Source: Dinoroseobacter sp049801095
GTDB taxonomy: Bacteria > Pseudomonadota > Alphaproteobacteria > Rhodobacterales > Rhodobacteraceae
NCBI RefSeq assembly: GCF_049801095.1
Contig: NZ_JBNAGH010000003.1
Span: forward strand, 558,001 to 622,000
Length of the DNA: 64,000 bases
Direction: 5' to 3'
In this document: positions 1 to 7,469 of the stretch, piece after piece
Layout of the letters: each line of letters begins with the position of its first letter
Numbering within the stretch: position 1 is the first letter of the stretch
The notes under the pieces: generated by a model
Databases searched by the model: none
What the model was told of the DNA's origin: nothing
What the model saw: the letters and a program-made list of their open reading frames with translations, nothing else
Made by a program: the position numbers and the translations under genes

Positions 1-1
1 G

Positions 2-295
2 GGGGCCGGGATTGCCGGTCTCGCGGGCGTGGCACTGAGCCAGATCGACAATGTGTCGCCGAACCTTGGCCAAAGCTATATCGTCGACAGCTTTATGGTC
101 GTCGTGTTCGGTGGAGCCGGGAATATCTGGGGCACGCTCGCGGGGGCCTTCTCGCTGGGGATCGCGAACAAGTTCCTGGAGCCCTATGCGGGTGCGGTCC
201 TGGCCAAGATCCTGGTGCTCGTCTTCATCATCCTCTTCATCCAGAAGCGGCCGCGTGGGCTCTTCGCGGTGAAGGGCCGGGCGGTGGAGAATTGA
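2..295 (+). CDS. urtB: Urea ABC transporter permease UrtB, C-terminal fragment
   Basis: The reading frame is open from the left edge, so only the last 97 residues are present. UrtB is one of two inner-membrane permeases of the UrtABCDE urea importer. The fragment contains the family-typical stretch DSFMVVVFGGAGNIWGT, a terminal hydrophobic helix (about 20 residues) and the basic tail KRPRGLF seen at the end of branched-chain amino acid and urea permeases. The assignment to urea rather than branched-chain amino acids rests on the downstream UrtD and UrtE. The start lies outside the window. A 277-bp spacer with strong dyads separates it from urtC. Confidence 0.9.
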   Translation, partial: GAGIAGLAGVALSQIDNVSPNLGQSYIVDSFMVVVFGGAGNIWGTLAGAFSLGIANKFLEPYAGAVLAKILVLVFIILFIQKRPRGLFAVKGRAVEN

Positions 296-572
296 CGATG
301 ACGACGCTCCGCAACACAGAAACGTGGTCCTCCCGCCCCCACCCGTCGGTCCGCTCCGCGGACACTCGGGCGGCGTCGGGCCCGGCCGCGCGCGCATGCG
401 CGCGCGGCAGTCGCACCCAGCACCCCGATCTTGGGCTGAACTCCACCGGTCACCCCGAGGCGCGTCCGCCGCGTGCGTCCGCACGCGGCCCGGCCCAACG
501 GGAGGCGCTGCCCGTCAGGGCGGCAACGACGGGCGGGAGCCCCCTCTCCTCTCTTGAACTTGGAGCCGCCCA
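296..572. other. urtB-urtC spacer with two strong GC dyads
   Basis: No convincing gene is present. Two structures stand out: a perfect 24-nt palindrome at 385-408 centred on GCGCATGCGC, and a hairpin at 469-488 with arms CCGCGTGCG and CGCACGCGG and a 2-nt centre. Neither is followed by a T-run, so they are not ordinary intrinsic terminators. Such structures inside an operon could stabilise or process the mRNA, but that is inference. The Shine-Dalgarno sequence of urtC (GGAG at 562-565) lies at the right end. Confidence 0.6.
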
Positions 573-1676
573 ATGAGCCGCCTGATCGACCGCCGCATGG
601 GTATCTTCCTCGCCGGGCTCTTTGTCCTGACTGTCGCTATCCCCGCCGGCAATCTTTGGATGGAGGGCCAGCCCGTCCCCTCCTATGTGGTGAGCCTGCT
701 GGGCAAATACCTCTGCTATGCCCTCCTCGCCGTCGCCCTTGACCTGGTCTGGGGCTATACCGGCATCCTTTCTCTCGGCCATGGCGCCTTCTTTGCCCTG
801 GGTGGTTACGCCATGGGTATGCATCTGATGCGTGAGATCGGCGACCGCGGTGTCTATGCCAACCCCGATCTGCCGGACTTCATGGTCTTTCTGAACTATC
901 AGGAGCTGCCTTGGTTCTGGTACGGGTTCGACCAATTCTGGTTCGCCTGCCTCATGGTCCTGCTGGTCCCCGGCGCGCTCGCCTTCGTCTTCGGTTGGTT
1001 CGCCTTCCGCTCCCGCGTCACGGGCGTGTACCTGTCGATCATCACACAGGCCATGACCTACGCCCTGATGCTCGCCTTCTTCCGCAACGAAATGGGCTTC
1101 GGCGGCAATAACGGCCTCACGGATTTCAAGGACGTGCTCGGCTTTGACCTGCAATCCGACAGCACCCGCGCGGCCCTCTTTGCCCTCTCTGCCCTGGCCC
1201 TGACCGCGGGCCTGCTGATCTCCAAGGCAATCACCACCTCCAAGCTCGGCCAGATCCTCGTTTGCGTCCGGGACGCCGAGAGCCGCACGCGCTTTCTCGG
1301 CTACCGGGTCGAGAGCTACAAACTCTTCGTCTGGACTGTCTCGGCCATGATGGCCGGCGTTGCCGGGGCGCTCTACACACCGCAAGTCGGCATCATCAAT
1401 CCGGGCGAGTTCAGCCCCGCCAACTCCATCGAGATCGTGATCTGGGTCGCCCTAGGCGGGCGCGGCACCCTCGTGGGCGCGGCCATCGGGGCGATCCTCG
1501 TCGCTCTCTCCAAAACCTTGCTCACGGGCTGGTTCCCGGAGATCTGGCTCTTTGCCCTCGGCGCGCTCTTCATCTTCGTCACGATTTTCATGCCCAAAGG
1601 CGTGCTCGGCGTGGTCGAAAACGCCCTGCAGCGCAAACCCAAACACGAAGCGAGCCCGGAGGAGGCCAAGGCATGA
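573..1676 (+). CDS. urtC: Urea ABC transporter permease UrtC
   Basis: A 367-residue inner-membrane permease of the urea ABC importer, partner of UrtB. Several long hydrophobic segments are visible, among them LCYALLAVALDLVWGYTGIL near residue 50 and a cluster at residues 255-345. LGHGAFFALGGYAMGMHL near residue 67 is the permease signature of this family. GGAG lies 7 nt before the ATG. The stop TGA overlaps the ATG of urtD as ATGA, so the two are translationally coupled. Length is typical for UrtC. The C-terminal tail after KGVLGVVE is hydrophilic and Lys/Glu-rich. Confidence 0.93.
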   Translation: MSRLIDRRMGIFLAGLFVLTVAIPAGNLWMEGQPVPSYVVSLLGKYLCYALLAVALDLVWGYTGILSLGHGAFFALGGYAMGMHLMREIGDRGVYANPDLPDFMVFLNYQELPWFWYGFDQFWFACLMVLLVPGALAFVFGWFAFRSRVTGVYLSIITQAMTYALMLAFFRNEMGFGGNNGLTDFKDVLGFDLQSDSTRAALFALSALALTAGLLISKAITTSKLGQILVCVRDAESRTRFLGYRVESYKLFVWTVSAMMAGVAGALYTPQVGIINPGEFSPANSIEIVIWVALGGRGTLVGAAIGAILVALSKTLLTGWFPEIWLFALGALFIFVTIFMPKGVLGVVENALQRKPKHEASPEEAKA

Positions 1677-2410
1677 GCGTCCAGCTTTCCCTCAACGGTG
1701 TGAACCGCAGCTTTGATGGATTCAAAGCGATCAACGATCTGAGCCTCCATGTGGAAAAGGGCGAGATGCGCGCGATCATCGGCCCAAATGGCGCGGGCAA
1801 AACCACGATGATGGATATCATCACTGGCAAGACCCGCCCGGATGAAGGCGAGGTGCTGTGGAACCAGACCGTGGATCTGACCAAAACCGACGAGGCTGAC
1901 AGCGCACGGCTTGGCATCGGTCGCAAGTTCCAGAAACCCACGGTTTTCGAGACGCACACGGTGGCCGACAATATCGCACTCAGCCTCAAGGCCGACCGCT
2001 CCGTCTGGTCGACCCTCTTCAACCGCCGCACCAAGTCCGAAGAAGCGCGAATTACCGAGCTGCTGGAATTGGTCAAGCTGGAGGGGGACCGAGACCGTCT
2101 GGCCGCTGATCTCAGCCACGGGCAAAAGCAATGGCTCGAGATCGGGATGCTTCTGGCGCAAGACCCGGAGCTTTTGTTGGTGGACGAACCCGCAGCCGGC
2201 ATGACTGATGCCGAGACCATGCGGACCGCGGAGCTTCTGCGCGGGATCGCGGGGCAGCATACGGTGATCGTGGTCGAGCATGACATGGACTTTGTCCGCG
2301 CTCTCGATTGCCGGGTCACAGTCCTGCACCAGGGCCATGTACTCGCCGAAGGTTCGCTCGACCATGTCTCCGCGAACCCGCAAGTCATCGAAGTCTATCT
2401 GGGGCGTTGA
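1673..2410 (+). CDS. urtD: Urea ABC transporter ATP-binding protein UrtD
   Basis: A 245-residue ATPase that powers urea import on the cytoplasmic face of UrtBC. Walker A is GPNGAGKT near residue 36, the signature-like motif is LSHGQKQWLEIG, Walker B is LLLVDEPAAGM, and the H-loop is VVEHDMDFV. IGRKFQKPTVFE is characteristic of UrtD and separates it from LivG-type proteins. The ATG at 1673 overlaps the urtC stop. The UrtE start follows the stop by one base, so the four genes form one tightly packed unit. Confidence 0.93.
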   Translation: MSVQLSLNGVNRSFDGFKAINDLSLHVEKGEMRAIIGPNGAGKTTMMDIITGKTRPDEGEVLWNQTVDLTKTDEADSARLGIGRKFQKPTVFETHTVADNIALSLKADRSVWSTLFNRRTKSEEARITELLELVKLEGDRDRLAADLSHGQKQWLEIGMLLAQDPELLLVDEPAAGMTDAETMRTAELLRGIAGQHTVIVVEHDMDFVRALDCRVTVLHQGHVLAEGSLDHVSANPQVIEVYLGR

Positions 2411-2411
2411 G

Positions 2412-3107
2412 ATGCTGACGATTGAAAACATCGACCTCCATTATGGCGCGGCCCAGGCCTTGCGCGGGGTGTCCCTGACAGCCGAAACCGGCAAAGTGAC
2501 CACGGTGCTCGGACGCAATGGCGTGGGCAAGACCACGCTCCTGCGCGCGATCACCGGGCGGCAGCCGATCTCAGCGGGCCGCATGGATTGGGAAGGCAGC
2601 GACCTGTCCCGCCTGCGCGCTGACGCGCGCGCCCGAGCCGGGATCGCCTCGGTGCCCCAAGGTCGCGAAATATTCCCCCTACTGACGGTGCAGGAAAACC
2701 TCGAGACCGGCTTCGGCGCCCTGCCCCGCAGCCTGCGCCATGTCCCGGATGAAGTTTTCACCCTCTTTCCCGTGCTCAAGGACATGCTCGGACGGCGCGG
2801 CGGCGACCTGTCTGGCGGACAACAGCAGCAACTCGCCATCGGACGCGCCCTCGTCATGCGCCCCCGCCTTCTGGTGCTGGACGAGCCGACCGAAGGGATC
2901 CAACCCTCGATCATCCAGGATATCGGACGCGCCATCAGCTTCCTTCGGGATCGGGGCGATATGGCGATCCTGCTGGTGGAGCAGTACTTCGACTTCGCCC
3001 GCGATCTCTGCGACAGCTTCGCCGTCATGGACCGGGGACAGATCATCAAGTCCGGCACCAAGGCCGAAATGGATGAGACCGAGCTGCGCGGGCTGCTGAC
3101 CGTCTGA
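2412..3107 (+). CDS. urtE: Urea ABC transporter ATP-binding protein UrtE
   Basis: The second ATPase of the urea importer, 231 residues. Walker A is GRNGVGKT near residue 35, the Q-loop region contains VPQGREIFPLLTVQENL, the signature is LSGGQQQQLAIGRAL, and Walker B is LLVLDEPTEGIQPSI, all typical of UrtE and LivF proteins. The ATG at 2412 is 2 nt after the urtD stop codon begins its spacer. It is the last gene of the operon: an inverted repeat pair begins 10 bp downstream, and no urease genes follow within the window. Confidence 0.93.
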   Translation: MLTIENIDLHYGAAQALRGVSLTAETGKVTTVLGRNGVGKTTLLRAITGRQPISAGRMDWEGSDLSRLRADARARAGIASVPQGREIFPLLTVQENLETGFGALPRSLRHVPDEVFTLFPVLKDMLGRRGGDLSGGQQQQLAIGRALVMRPRLLVLDEPTEGIQPSIIQDIGRAISFLRDRGDMAILLVEQYFDFARDLCDSFAVMDRGQIIKSGTKAEMDETELRGLLTV

Positions 3108-3116
3108 CGCGCCCCT

Positions 3117-3138
3117 TTCATTGTTCCGCAAATACTCC
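3117..3138 (-). repeat. Intergenic repeat copy 1a (left arm of inverted pair)
   Basis: The plus strand reads TTCATTGTTCC-GC-AAATACTCC. Its reverse complement, GGAGTATTT..GGAACAATGAA, matches the copy at 3228-3249 at about 19 of 22 positions. Related copies occur at 23016, 49736 and 59861. All are intergenic. Confidence 0.85.
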
Positions 3139-3144
3139 GGGGGT

Positions 3145-3163
3145 CCGGGGGCAGCGCCCCCGG
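3145..3163. terminator. Perfect 8-bp GC hairpin after urtE, part of repeat element
   Basis: Arms CCGGGGGC and GCCCCCGG with loop AGC. It lies between the two repeat arms. There is no following T-tract, so factor-independent termination is uncertain. A similar GGGGGC..GCCCCC hairpin accompanies the repeat at 49702. Confidence 0.45.
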
Positions 3164-3227
3164 GGACTGACCGCTTGGCGATACACTGCCGACCGCGTGC
3201 TGGTGGCGCGGACAGGAGCCTCCGGCG

Positions 3228-3249
3228 GGAGTATTTTAGGAACAATGAG
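3228..3249 (+). repeat. Intergenic repeat copy 1b (right arm of inverted pair)
   Basis: Reads GGAGTATTTTAGGAACAATGAG. Together with copy 1a it forms an inverted pair about 90 bp apart, enclosing a GC-rich hairpin in the spacer between urtE and the haloacid dehalogenase gene. Confidence 0.85.
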
Positions 3250-3324
3250 GAGAGGCACGCGCCTCGAAGGTGACTTGCGCCGCCTTCCCGCGCAGGTCAT
3301 CCTTGGCTCTGAACGGAGCCCGTG

Positions 3325-4011
3325 ATGACCATCACCACCTGTATCTTCGACGCCTATGGCACCCTTTTCGATGTGAGCGCCGCCGCCCGCGAAGCTGCAG
3401 CAGAGCCTGGGCGGGGCGCCTTTGCAAAGGAGTGGCCCGAGATCGCGCAGAACTGGCGGCTCAAGCAGCTGCAATACACTTGGCTCCGCGCGATCACTGG
3501 ACATCATTGCGACTTCTGGCAGGTAACCCAGGACGGGCTCGATTGGGCGCTGGAGGCCTCAGGTCTATCAGACCCGGGTCTGCGGGAACGGCTTTTGCAG
3601 CTGTATTGGGAGCTCTCCGCCTATCCGGAAGTGCCCGCGATGCTCGAGGCGCTCAAGGCGCAAGGTCTTGCCACGGGAATTCTGTCGAACGGCTCGCCGG
3701 ATATGCTGGCCGGAGCCGTGAACAGCGCCGGGATCGGCCCTTTGCTCGATGATGTGCTCAGCGTCGAGTCGGTCTCGATCTTCAAACCGGCCGCGCTTGT
3801 CTATGACCTTGTGGGCGCGCGTTTCAGCTGCGCCCCGGAGGAAGTGCTCTTCGTCTCCTCCAATGGTTGGGATGCGGCCTCGGCGGCCGCCTATGGCTTC
3901 CGCACGGTCTGGGCCAACCGCGCCTCGGAGCCCGTCGACCGCCTCCCCGCCACGCCCGACCGGATCCTCGCGGATCTGCGCCCCCTGCCCGTCCTTGTGA
4001 AAGAGTTCTGA
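3325..4011 (+). CDS. L-2-haloacid dehalogenase (HAD superfamily, type II)
   Basis: A 228-residue cytosolic enzyme predicted to hydrolyse L-2-haloacids to D-2-hydroxyacids through an aspartyl ester. HAD motif I is FDAYGTLFD with the nucleophilic Asp near residue 8. Motif II is LSNGSPDML, the Lys motif is FKPAALVYD, and SSNGWDAASAAAYGF matches the type II dehalogenase signature. The ATG at 3325 is preferred over the GTG at 3322 because GGAG at 3315-3318 is correctly spaced. Its stop overlaps the next ATG as TGATG, so it is coupled to the hydrolase. Substrate is inferred from family; some type II members act on other compounds. Confidence 0.85.
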   Translation: MTITTCIFDAYGTLFDVSAAAREAAAEPGRGAFAKEWPEIAQNWRLKQLQYTWLRAITGHHCDFWQVTQDGLDWALEASGLSDPGLRERLLQLYWELSAYPEVPAMLEALKAQGLATGILSNGSPDMLAGAVNSAGIGPLLDDVLSVESVSIFKPAALVYDLVGARFSCAPEEVLFVSSNGWDAASAAAYGFRTVWANRASEPVDRLPATPDRILADLRPLPVLVKEF

Positions 4012-4835
4012 TGCCCCATATCACCGCCCCCGATGGCACCCGCCTGTTCTATCGCGATGAGGGCGCGGGTGTGCCGCTCCTCTGCCTGTCCGGTCTGACC
4101 CGAACCACGCGGGACTTCGACTACGCCATGCCTCATCTGACCGGCTGCCGCGTGATCCGAATGGACTATCGCGGGCGTGGCCAGAGCGATTGGGCGGATT
4201 ACGCGAGCTACACCCTGCAGCAGGAGGGCACGGACGCCCTGCAACTGCTCGACCATCTGGGGATCGAGAAGGCAGCCATCCTCGGAACGTCGCGCGGTGG
4301 GCTGATCGCCATGGGCCTCGCCGCCGTGGTCAAGGAGCGGTTGCTGGGGGTCTGCCTGAACGATATCGGCCCCGAACTCGATCCGAAGGGGATTGACGTG
4401 ATCAAGGGCTATCTGGGCCACAATCCCTCCTTCAAAACCCATGCGGAGATGGCTGCCGAGATGCCCAAGCTCATGCGCGGCTTCCCCAATGTGCCCGCCA
4501 GCCGCTGGATGGAAGAGGTGACCAAGCACTACACGGAAACCGAGCGCGGGCTGCAGATCACCTACGACCCCAAATTGCGGGATGCGGTGCTCGAAACCGG
4601 GGCGACCCCGGCGCCGGATCTCTGGCCGTTTTTCGACGCCTTCGAGGGCCTGCCCCTAGCGGTCATTCGCGGGGCCAATTCCGATCTGCTCAGCGCCGAG
4701 ACGGTGGCCGAGATGCAGCGCCGGCGCCCGGACATGATTGCAGCCGAGGTGCCGGACCGCGCCCATATACCCTATCTCGACGAGCCGGAATCCGTCGCTG
4801 CTCTGCGGGCGTTTCTAGCCGCGATCGGCGCATGA
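4011..4835 (+). CDS. Alpha/beta fold hydrolase
   Basis: A 274-residue soluble hydrolase. The nucleophile elbow is GTSRGG near residue 96, with the oxyanion region LCLSGLTRTTRDF near residue 25 and a late RAHIPYLDEPES supplying the probable catalytic His. A candidate acid is the Asp of RGANSDLLS. It resembles carboxylesterase or lactonase-type alpha/beta hydrolases, but the substrate is not clear. It starts inside the stop codon of the haloacid dehalogenase and overlaps the dehydratase gene by 4 nt (ATGA), which suggests one transcript and possibly one pathway. Length is normal for the family. Confidence 0.85.
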   Translation: MPHITAPDGTRLFYRDEGAGVPLLCLSGLTRTTRDFDYAMPHLTGCRVIRMDYRGRGQSDWADYASYTLQQEGTDALQLLDHLGIEKAAILGTSRGGLIAMGLAAVVKERLLGVCLNDIGPELDPKGIDVIKGYLGHNPSFKTHAEMAAEMPKLMRGFPNVPASRWMEEVTKHYTETERGLQITYDPKLRDAVLETGATPAPDLWPFFDAFEGLPLAVIRGANSDLLSAETVAEMQRRRPDMIAAEVPDRAHIPYLDEPESVAALRAFLAAIGA

Positions 4836-5857
4836 GCGCCCCGCGCACTGCGCCGGATTTCGACCGGATCCGCGCAGCCGAAGCGCGGCTCGCGGGGCAT
4901 ATCCGGCGCACACCGCTCCTGAATGCGCCCGCGCTTGATGCCATTGCCGGGCGGCGGATCTGGGTGAAGGCCGAGGCACTGCAGCATACAGGATCGTTCA
5001 AGGCGCGGGGCGGCTGGGCTGCGGTTTCGGCCATGAGCGCGGCCGAGCGCGCGCGCGGTGTACTTGCCTATTCCAGCGGGAACCATGCGCAGGGGGTTGC
5101 GCGGGCCGCCAAGGCCTTTGACACCCCGGCGCAGATCATCATGCCCAGCGACGCGCCCGCGATCAAAAGCGAGACCACCCGGGCGCTGGGGGCGGAAGTC
5201 ATTTTCTATGATCGCGCCTCGGAGAACCGCGAAGCGCTCGGCTCAGCCCTGATGGAGGAACGCGGGCTGAGCCTGATCCCGCCCTATGATCATCCGGAGG
5301 TGATGGCGGGCCAGGCGACGACCGGGCTCGAGATCGCGGAGCAGGCCGGCGAGGTCGGGGTTCACGAGGCGGACGTTCTGGTTTGTTGCGGCGGCGGCGG
5401 GCTCAGTGCCGGAACCGCGCTCGCGCTGGCCGAAACCGCGCCCGGGCTGCACGTCCGTCCGGTGGAGCCCGAGGGATTCGACGACATGACGCGATCCCTC
5501 GCCAGTGGCCAGCGCGTGACGAATGCCAGGCGCGCAGGCTCGATCTGCGACGCGATCCTGACGCCGACACCCGGGGACCTGACCTTTCCGGTGCTTCAGG
5601 CACTCGCGGGTCCGGGATGCGTGGTGTCCGAGGATGATGCCCTGCGGGCCATGGCCCTCGCCGCGCAGCATTTGAAGCTGGTGTTGGAACCCGGTGGCGC
5701 GGTGGCCCTGGCCGCAGCCCTGTTTCACCCCAGCGCCTGCGCAGGACCGGATGTGATCGCCATCGCCACCGGTGGGAATGTCAGCCCCGAAATGCTGGCC
5801 CGCGCGCTGTCCCGAGGGACCGAGCCGTGCGCGACCGGGGAAGGTACCGCGGCCTAG
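4832..5857 (+). CDS. Serine/threonine dehydratase, PLP fold type II
   Basis: A 341-residue cytosolic PLP enzyme predicted to deaminate serine or threonine to the 2-oxoacid. GSFKARGG near residue 53 holds the PLP lysine, YSSGNHAQGVA near residue 84 binds the substrate carboxylate, and CCGGGGLSAG near residue 187 is the phosphate-binding glycine loop. No ACT regulatory domain is present, so it resembles catabolic or serine-racemase-like members rather than biosynthetic IlvA. 3-Hydroxyaspartate ammonia-lyase is an alternative. ATGA overlap with the hydrolase gene implies co-translation. The C-terminal 15 residues are low-complexity. Confidence 0.87.
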   Translation: MSAPRTAPDFDRIRAAEARLAGHIRRTPLLNAPALDAIAGRRIWVKAEALQHTGSFKARGGWAAVSAMSAAERARGVLAYSSGNHAQGVARAAKAFDTPAQIIMPSDAPAIKSETTRALGAEVIFYDRASENREALGSALMEERGLSLIPPYDHPEVMAGQATTGLEIAEQAGEVGVHEADVLVCCGGGGLSAGTALALAETAPGLHVRPVEPEGFDDMTRSLASGQRVTNARRAGSICDAILTPTPGDLTFPVLQALAGPGCVVSEDDALRAMALAAQHLKLVLEPGGAVALAAALFHPSACAGPDVIAIATGGNVSPEMLARALSRGTEPCATGEGTAA

Positions 5858-5864
5858 GCGACGC

Positions 5865-6275
5865 TCAGGCCGCCTCGACCCGGGCGGCGAGCCCGTTGAC
5901 GAGATAGGCCAGCGAGGCGCGCTTGCCCCGCGGCACGCGGCTCGAAATCAGGAAGGCCACGCTGGCGCTGTCACAGGCGATGGAGCGTTCCACAAGACGC
6001 AGGAGCCAGGTTTCATCAAAAGTGATGCTGCGCGCGTCGGGGCCATGCCATTCCGGCGGACGCTCCAACGCTTGGCCGAGCGTGCGCGCCACGGCATCGG
6101 CGAAATCATAAGCGGACGCTTCCTCCCGCAGGGAGAGCACGGCACAGGCCTTGAAGAGATCCAGTCGCGCTGCGCTGCGCGAGGCATCCGCGCGCTGCCG
6201 GATCAGGGTGAGGACGTGCTGTGTCTGTTGGTCGTGTGGGGCGTCTCGCAACGCCGCCGCCGGTAGATACGTCAT
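5865..6275 (-). CDS. Hypothetical protein, soluble, 136 aa
   Basis: Not recognised as a named family. The predicted product is soluble and helical, with no signal peptide or membrane segment. Conserved-looking features include FKACAVLSLREEASAYDFAD in the middle and SRVPRGKRASLAYLVNGLA near the C-terminus. The ATG at 6275 is chosen because AGG lies about 6 nt upstream on the minus strand; a GTG at 6287 would add four residues. It converges on the dehydratase gene, 7 bp away, and its upstream end faces the end of hemC. Confidence 0.6.
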   Translation of the reverse strand: MTYLPAAALRDAPHDQQTQHVLTLIRQRADASRSAARLDLFKACAVLSLREEASAYDFADAVARTLGQALERPPEWHGPDARSITFDETWLLRLVERSIACDSASVAFLISSRVPRGKRASLAYLVNGLAARVEAA

Positions 6276-6409
6276 GTCGAGCCTCACAAAACACGCGGCA
6301 CGGAAAACTTGGTAAACCTAGTCTGACAGAGATTGAGAATTCCCAAAGAGACCGCTCGCCGCAGCGCAGCAATCCGTCGCATGCTGTGGCGAAAAGCGGC
6401 CAGTTGATG

Positions 6410-7366
6410 TCAGGCTTGCACAGTAAGCCAGCTGAAAAAGTCCTTGGGTGCGCGCGCGCGCAGCCTTTCCGCAACCTCAGTGCCCATTTTCGCAGCATCC
6501 TCGATCGGTGCCGTTTCCGCGTCGATCAGAACATCGGACCCATCCGGGCGCAGAATCTCCGCCCGCAAATGGACGGTTCCGTCCTTCAACTCCGCCAGAC
6601 CGGCGATGGGCGTCTCGCAGGAGCCGTCCAGCGCCGCAAGATAGGCGCGCTCACAGGCGAGGCGCTGCCCCGACGGACCGTCATGGATGGCCGCCAGCAT
6701 CTCGGCGGCGCGCGAATCGTCGGCGCGGCGCTCGATCCCGATACAGCCCTGTGCCACGGCGGGCAGCATTTCCTCCGGCGAAATCGCCGTGCGCGGCACA
6801 TCATCCATGCCCAACCGGTTCAGCCCCGCCATGGCCAGGAAGGTCGCCTCGGCCACTCCCTCGCCCAGTTTCTTCATCCGGGTCTGCACATTGCCGCGAA
6901 ACTCCACGAGCTTCAGGTCCGGACGGCGATGGGCGAGCTGCGCCCGCCGCCGCAGGGAGCTGGATCCGACCACCGCGCCCTCCGGCAGATCCGCCAGCGT
7001 CCCACCGTCCAGGGTCACGAAGGCATCGCGCACATCCTCGCGCGGCAGATAGGTGTCGAGCAGCAGTCCCGCAGGCTGCTCCACCGGCATGTCCTTCATC
7101 GAATGGACGGCGATATCGATCTTGCCCGCCAGCATGTCCTCTTCGATCTCGCGGGTGAACAGGCCCTTGCCGCCGATCTCCTTCAGCGGTCGGTCAAGCA
7201 CCCGGTCCCCGGTGGTCTTGATCACCACGATCTCGAACGCCTCTTCGGGCAGATCAAAGGCCGCCATGAGCCGCGACCGCGTCTCATAGGCCTGCGCCAG
7301 AGCGAGCGGAGAGCCTCGTGTGCCGATTTTGAGAGGTGAAGCGGGGGACGGAAGTGTGATAGCCAT
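6410..7366 (-). CDS. hemC: Hydroxymethylbilane synthase (porphobilinogen deaminase)
   Basis: Polymerises four porphobilinogen molecules into hydroxymethylbilane in tetrapyrrole synthesis. The 318-residue product begins with SPLKIGTRGSPLALAQA, the family N-terminal motif, and contains FRGNVQTRMKKL. The dipyrromethane-cofactor cysteine is Cys250 in GSCETPI. The start at 7366 is set by homology to this motif; an upstream extension lacks family similarity and would cover the promoter region. It is divergent from hemE, which acts two steps later, with about 100 bp between the starts. Confidence 0.95.
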   Translation of the reverse strand: MAITLPSPASPLKIGTRGSPLALAQAYETRSRLMAAFDLPEEAFEIVVIKTTGDRVLDRPLKEIGGKGLFTREIEEDMLAGKIDIAVHSMKDMPVEQPAGLLLDTYLPREDVRDAFVTLDGGTLADLPEGAVVGSSSLRRRAQLAHRRPDLKLVEFRGNVQTRMKKLGEGVAEATFLAMAGLNRLGMDDVPRTAISPEEMLPAVAQGCIGIERRADDSRAAEMLAAIHDGPSGQRLACERAYLAALDGSCETPIAGLAELKDGTVHLRAEILRPDGSDVLIDAETAPIEDAAKMGTEVAERLRARAPKDFFSWLTVQA

Positions 7367-7383
7367 AGGTCGATCTTTATATG

Positions 7384-7401
7384 TGTCAACTTGACTTGAC
7401 A
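7384..7401. promoter_or_regulatory. TGTCAA-N6-TTGACA dyad between hemC and hemE
   Basis: A 6-6-6 inverted repeat lies 18 bp upstream of the hemC start and about 70 bp upstream of hemE. The minus strand carries TATAAA at 7376-7381, 15 bp from TTGTCA (7397-7402), a possible short-spaced promoter for hemC. A further TTGACA is at 7421-7426 towards hemE. No perfect FNR box (TTGAT-N4-ATCAA) is present. A shared operator or paired promoters are inferred only from position and symmetry. Confidence 0.4.
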
Positions 7402-7469
7402 ACCGATTACCGGTGTAACGTTGACAGCACGAGGGGACTCGTCGTCCCACACACTAAGGAATGACCTCC

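Noticed and set aside
292..576. Small open frames in the urtB-urtC spacer
   Set aside because: Arg/Pro/Ala-rich translations with no ribosome-binding site or similarity. The sequence is dominated by palindromes.
573..3107. Branched-chain amino acid (Liv) transporter
   Set aside because: IGRKFQKPTVFE in the first ATPase and the overall order of permeases and ATPases fit urea UrtCDE better than LivMGF.
7381..7426. FNR box controlling hemC and hemE
   Set aside because: The dyad has the wrong spacing and inner bases for TTGAT-N4-ATCAA.
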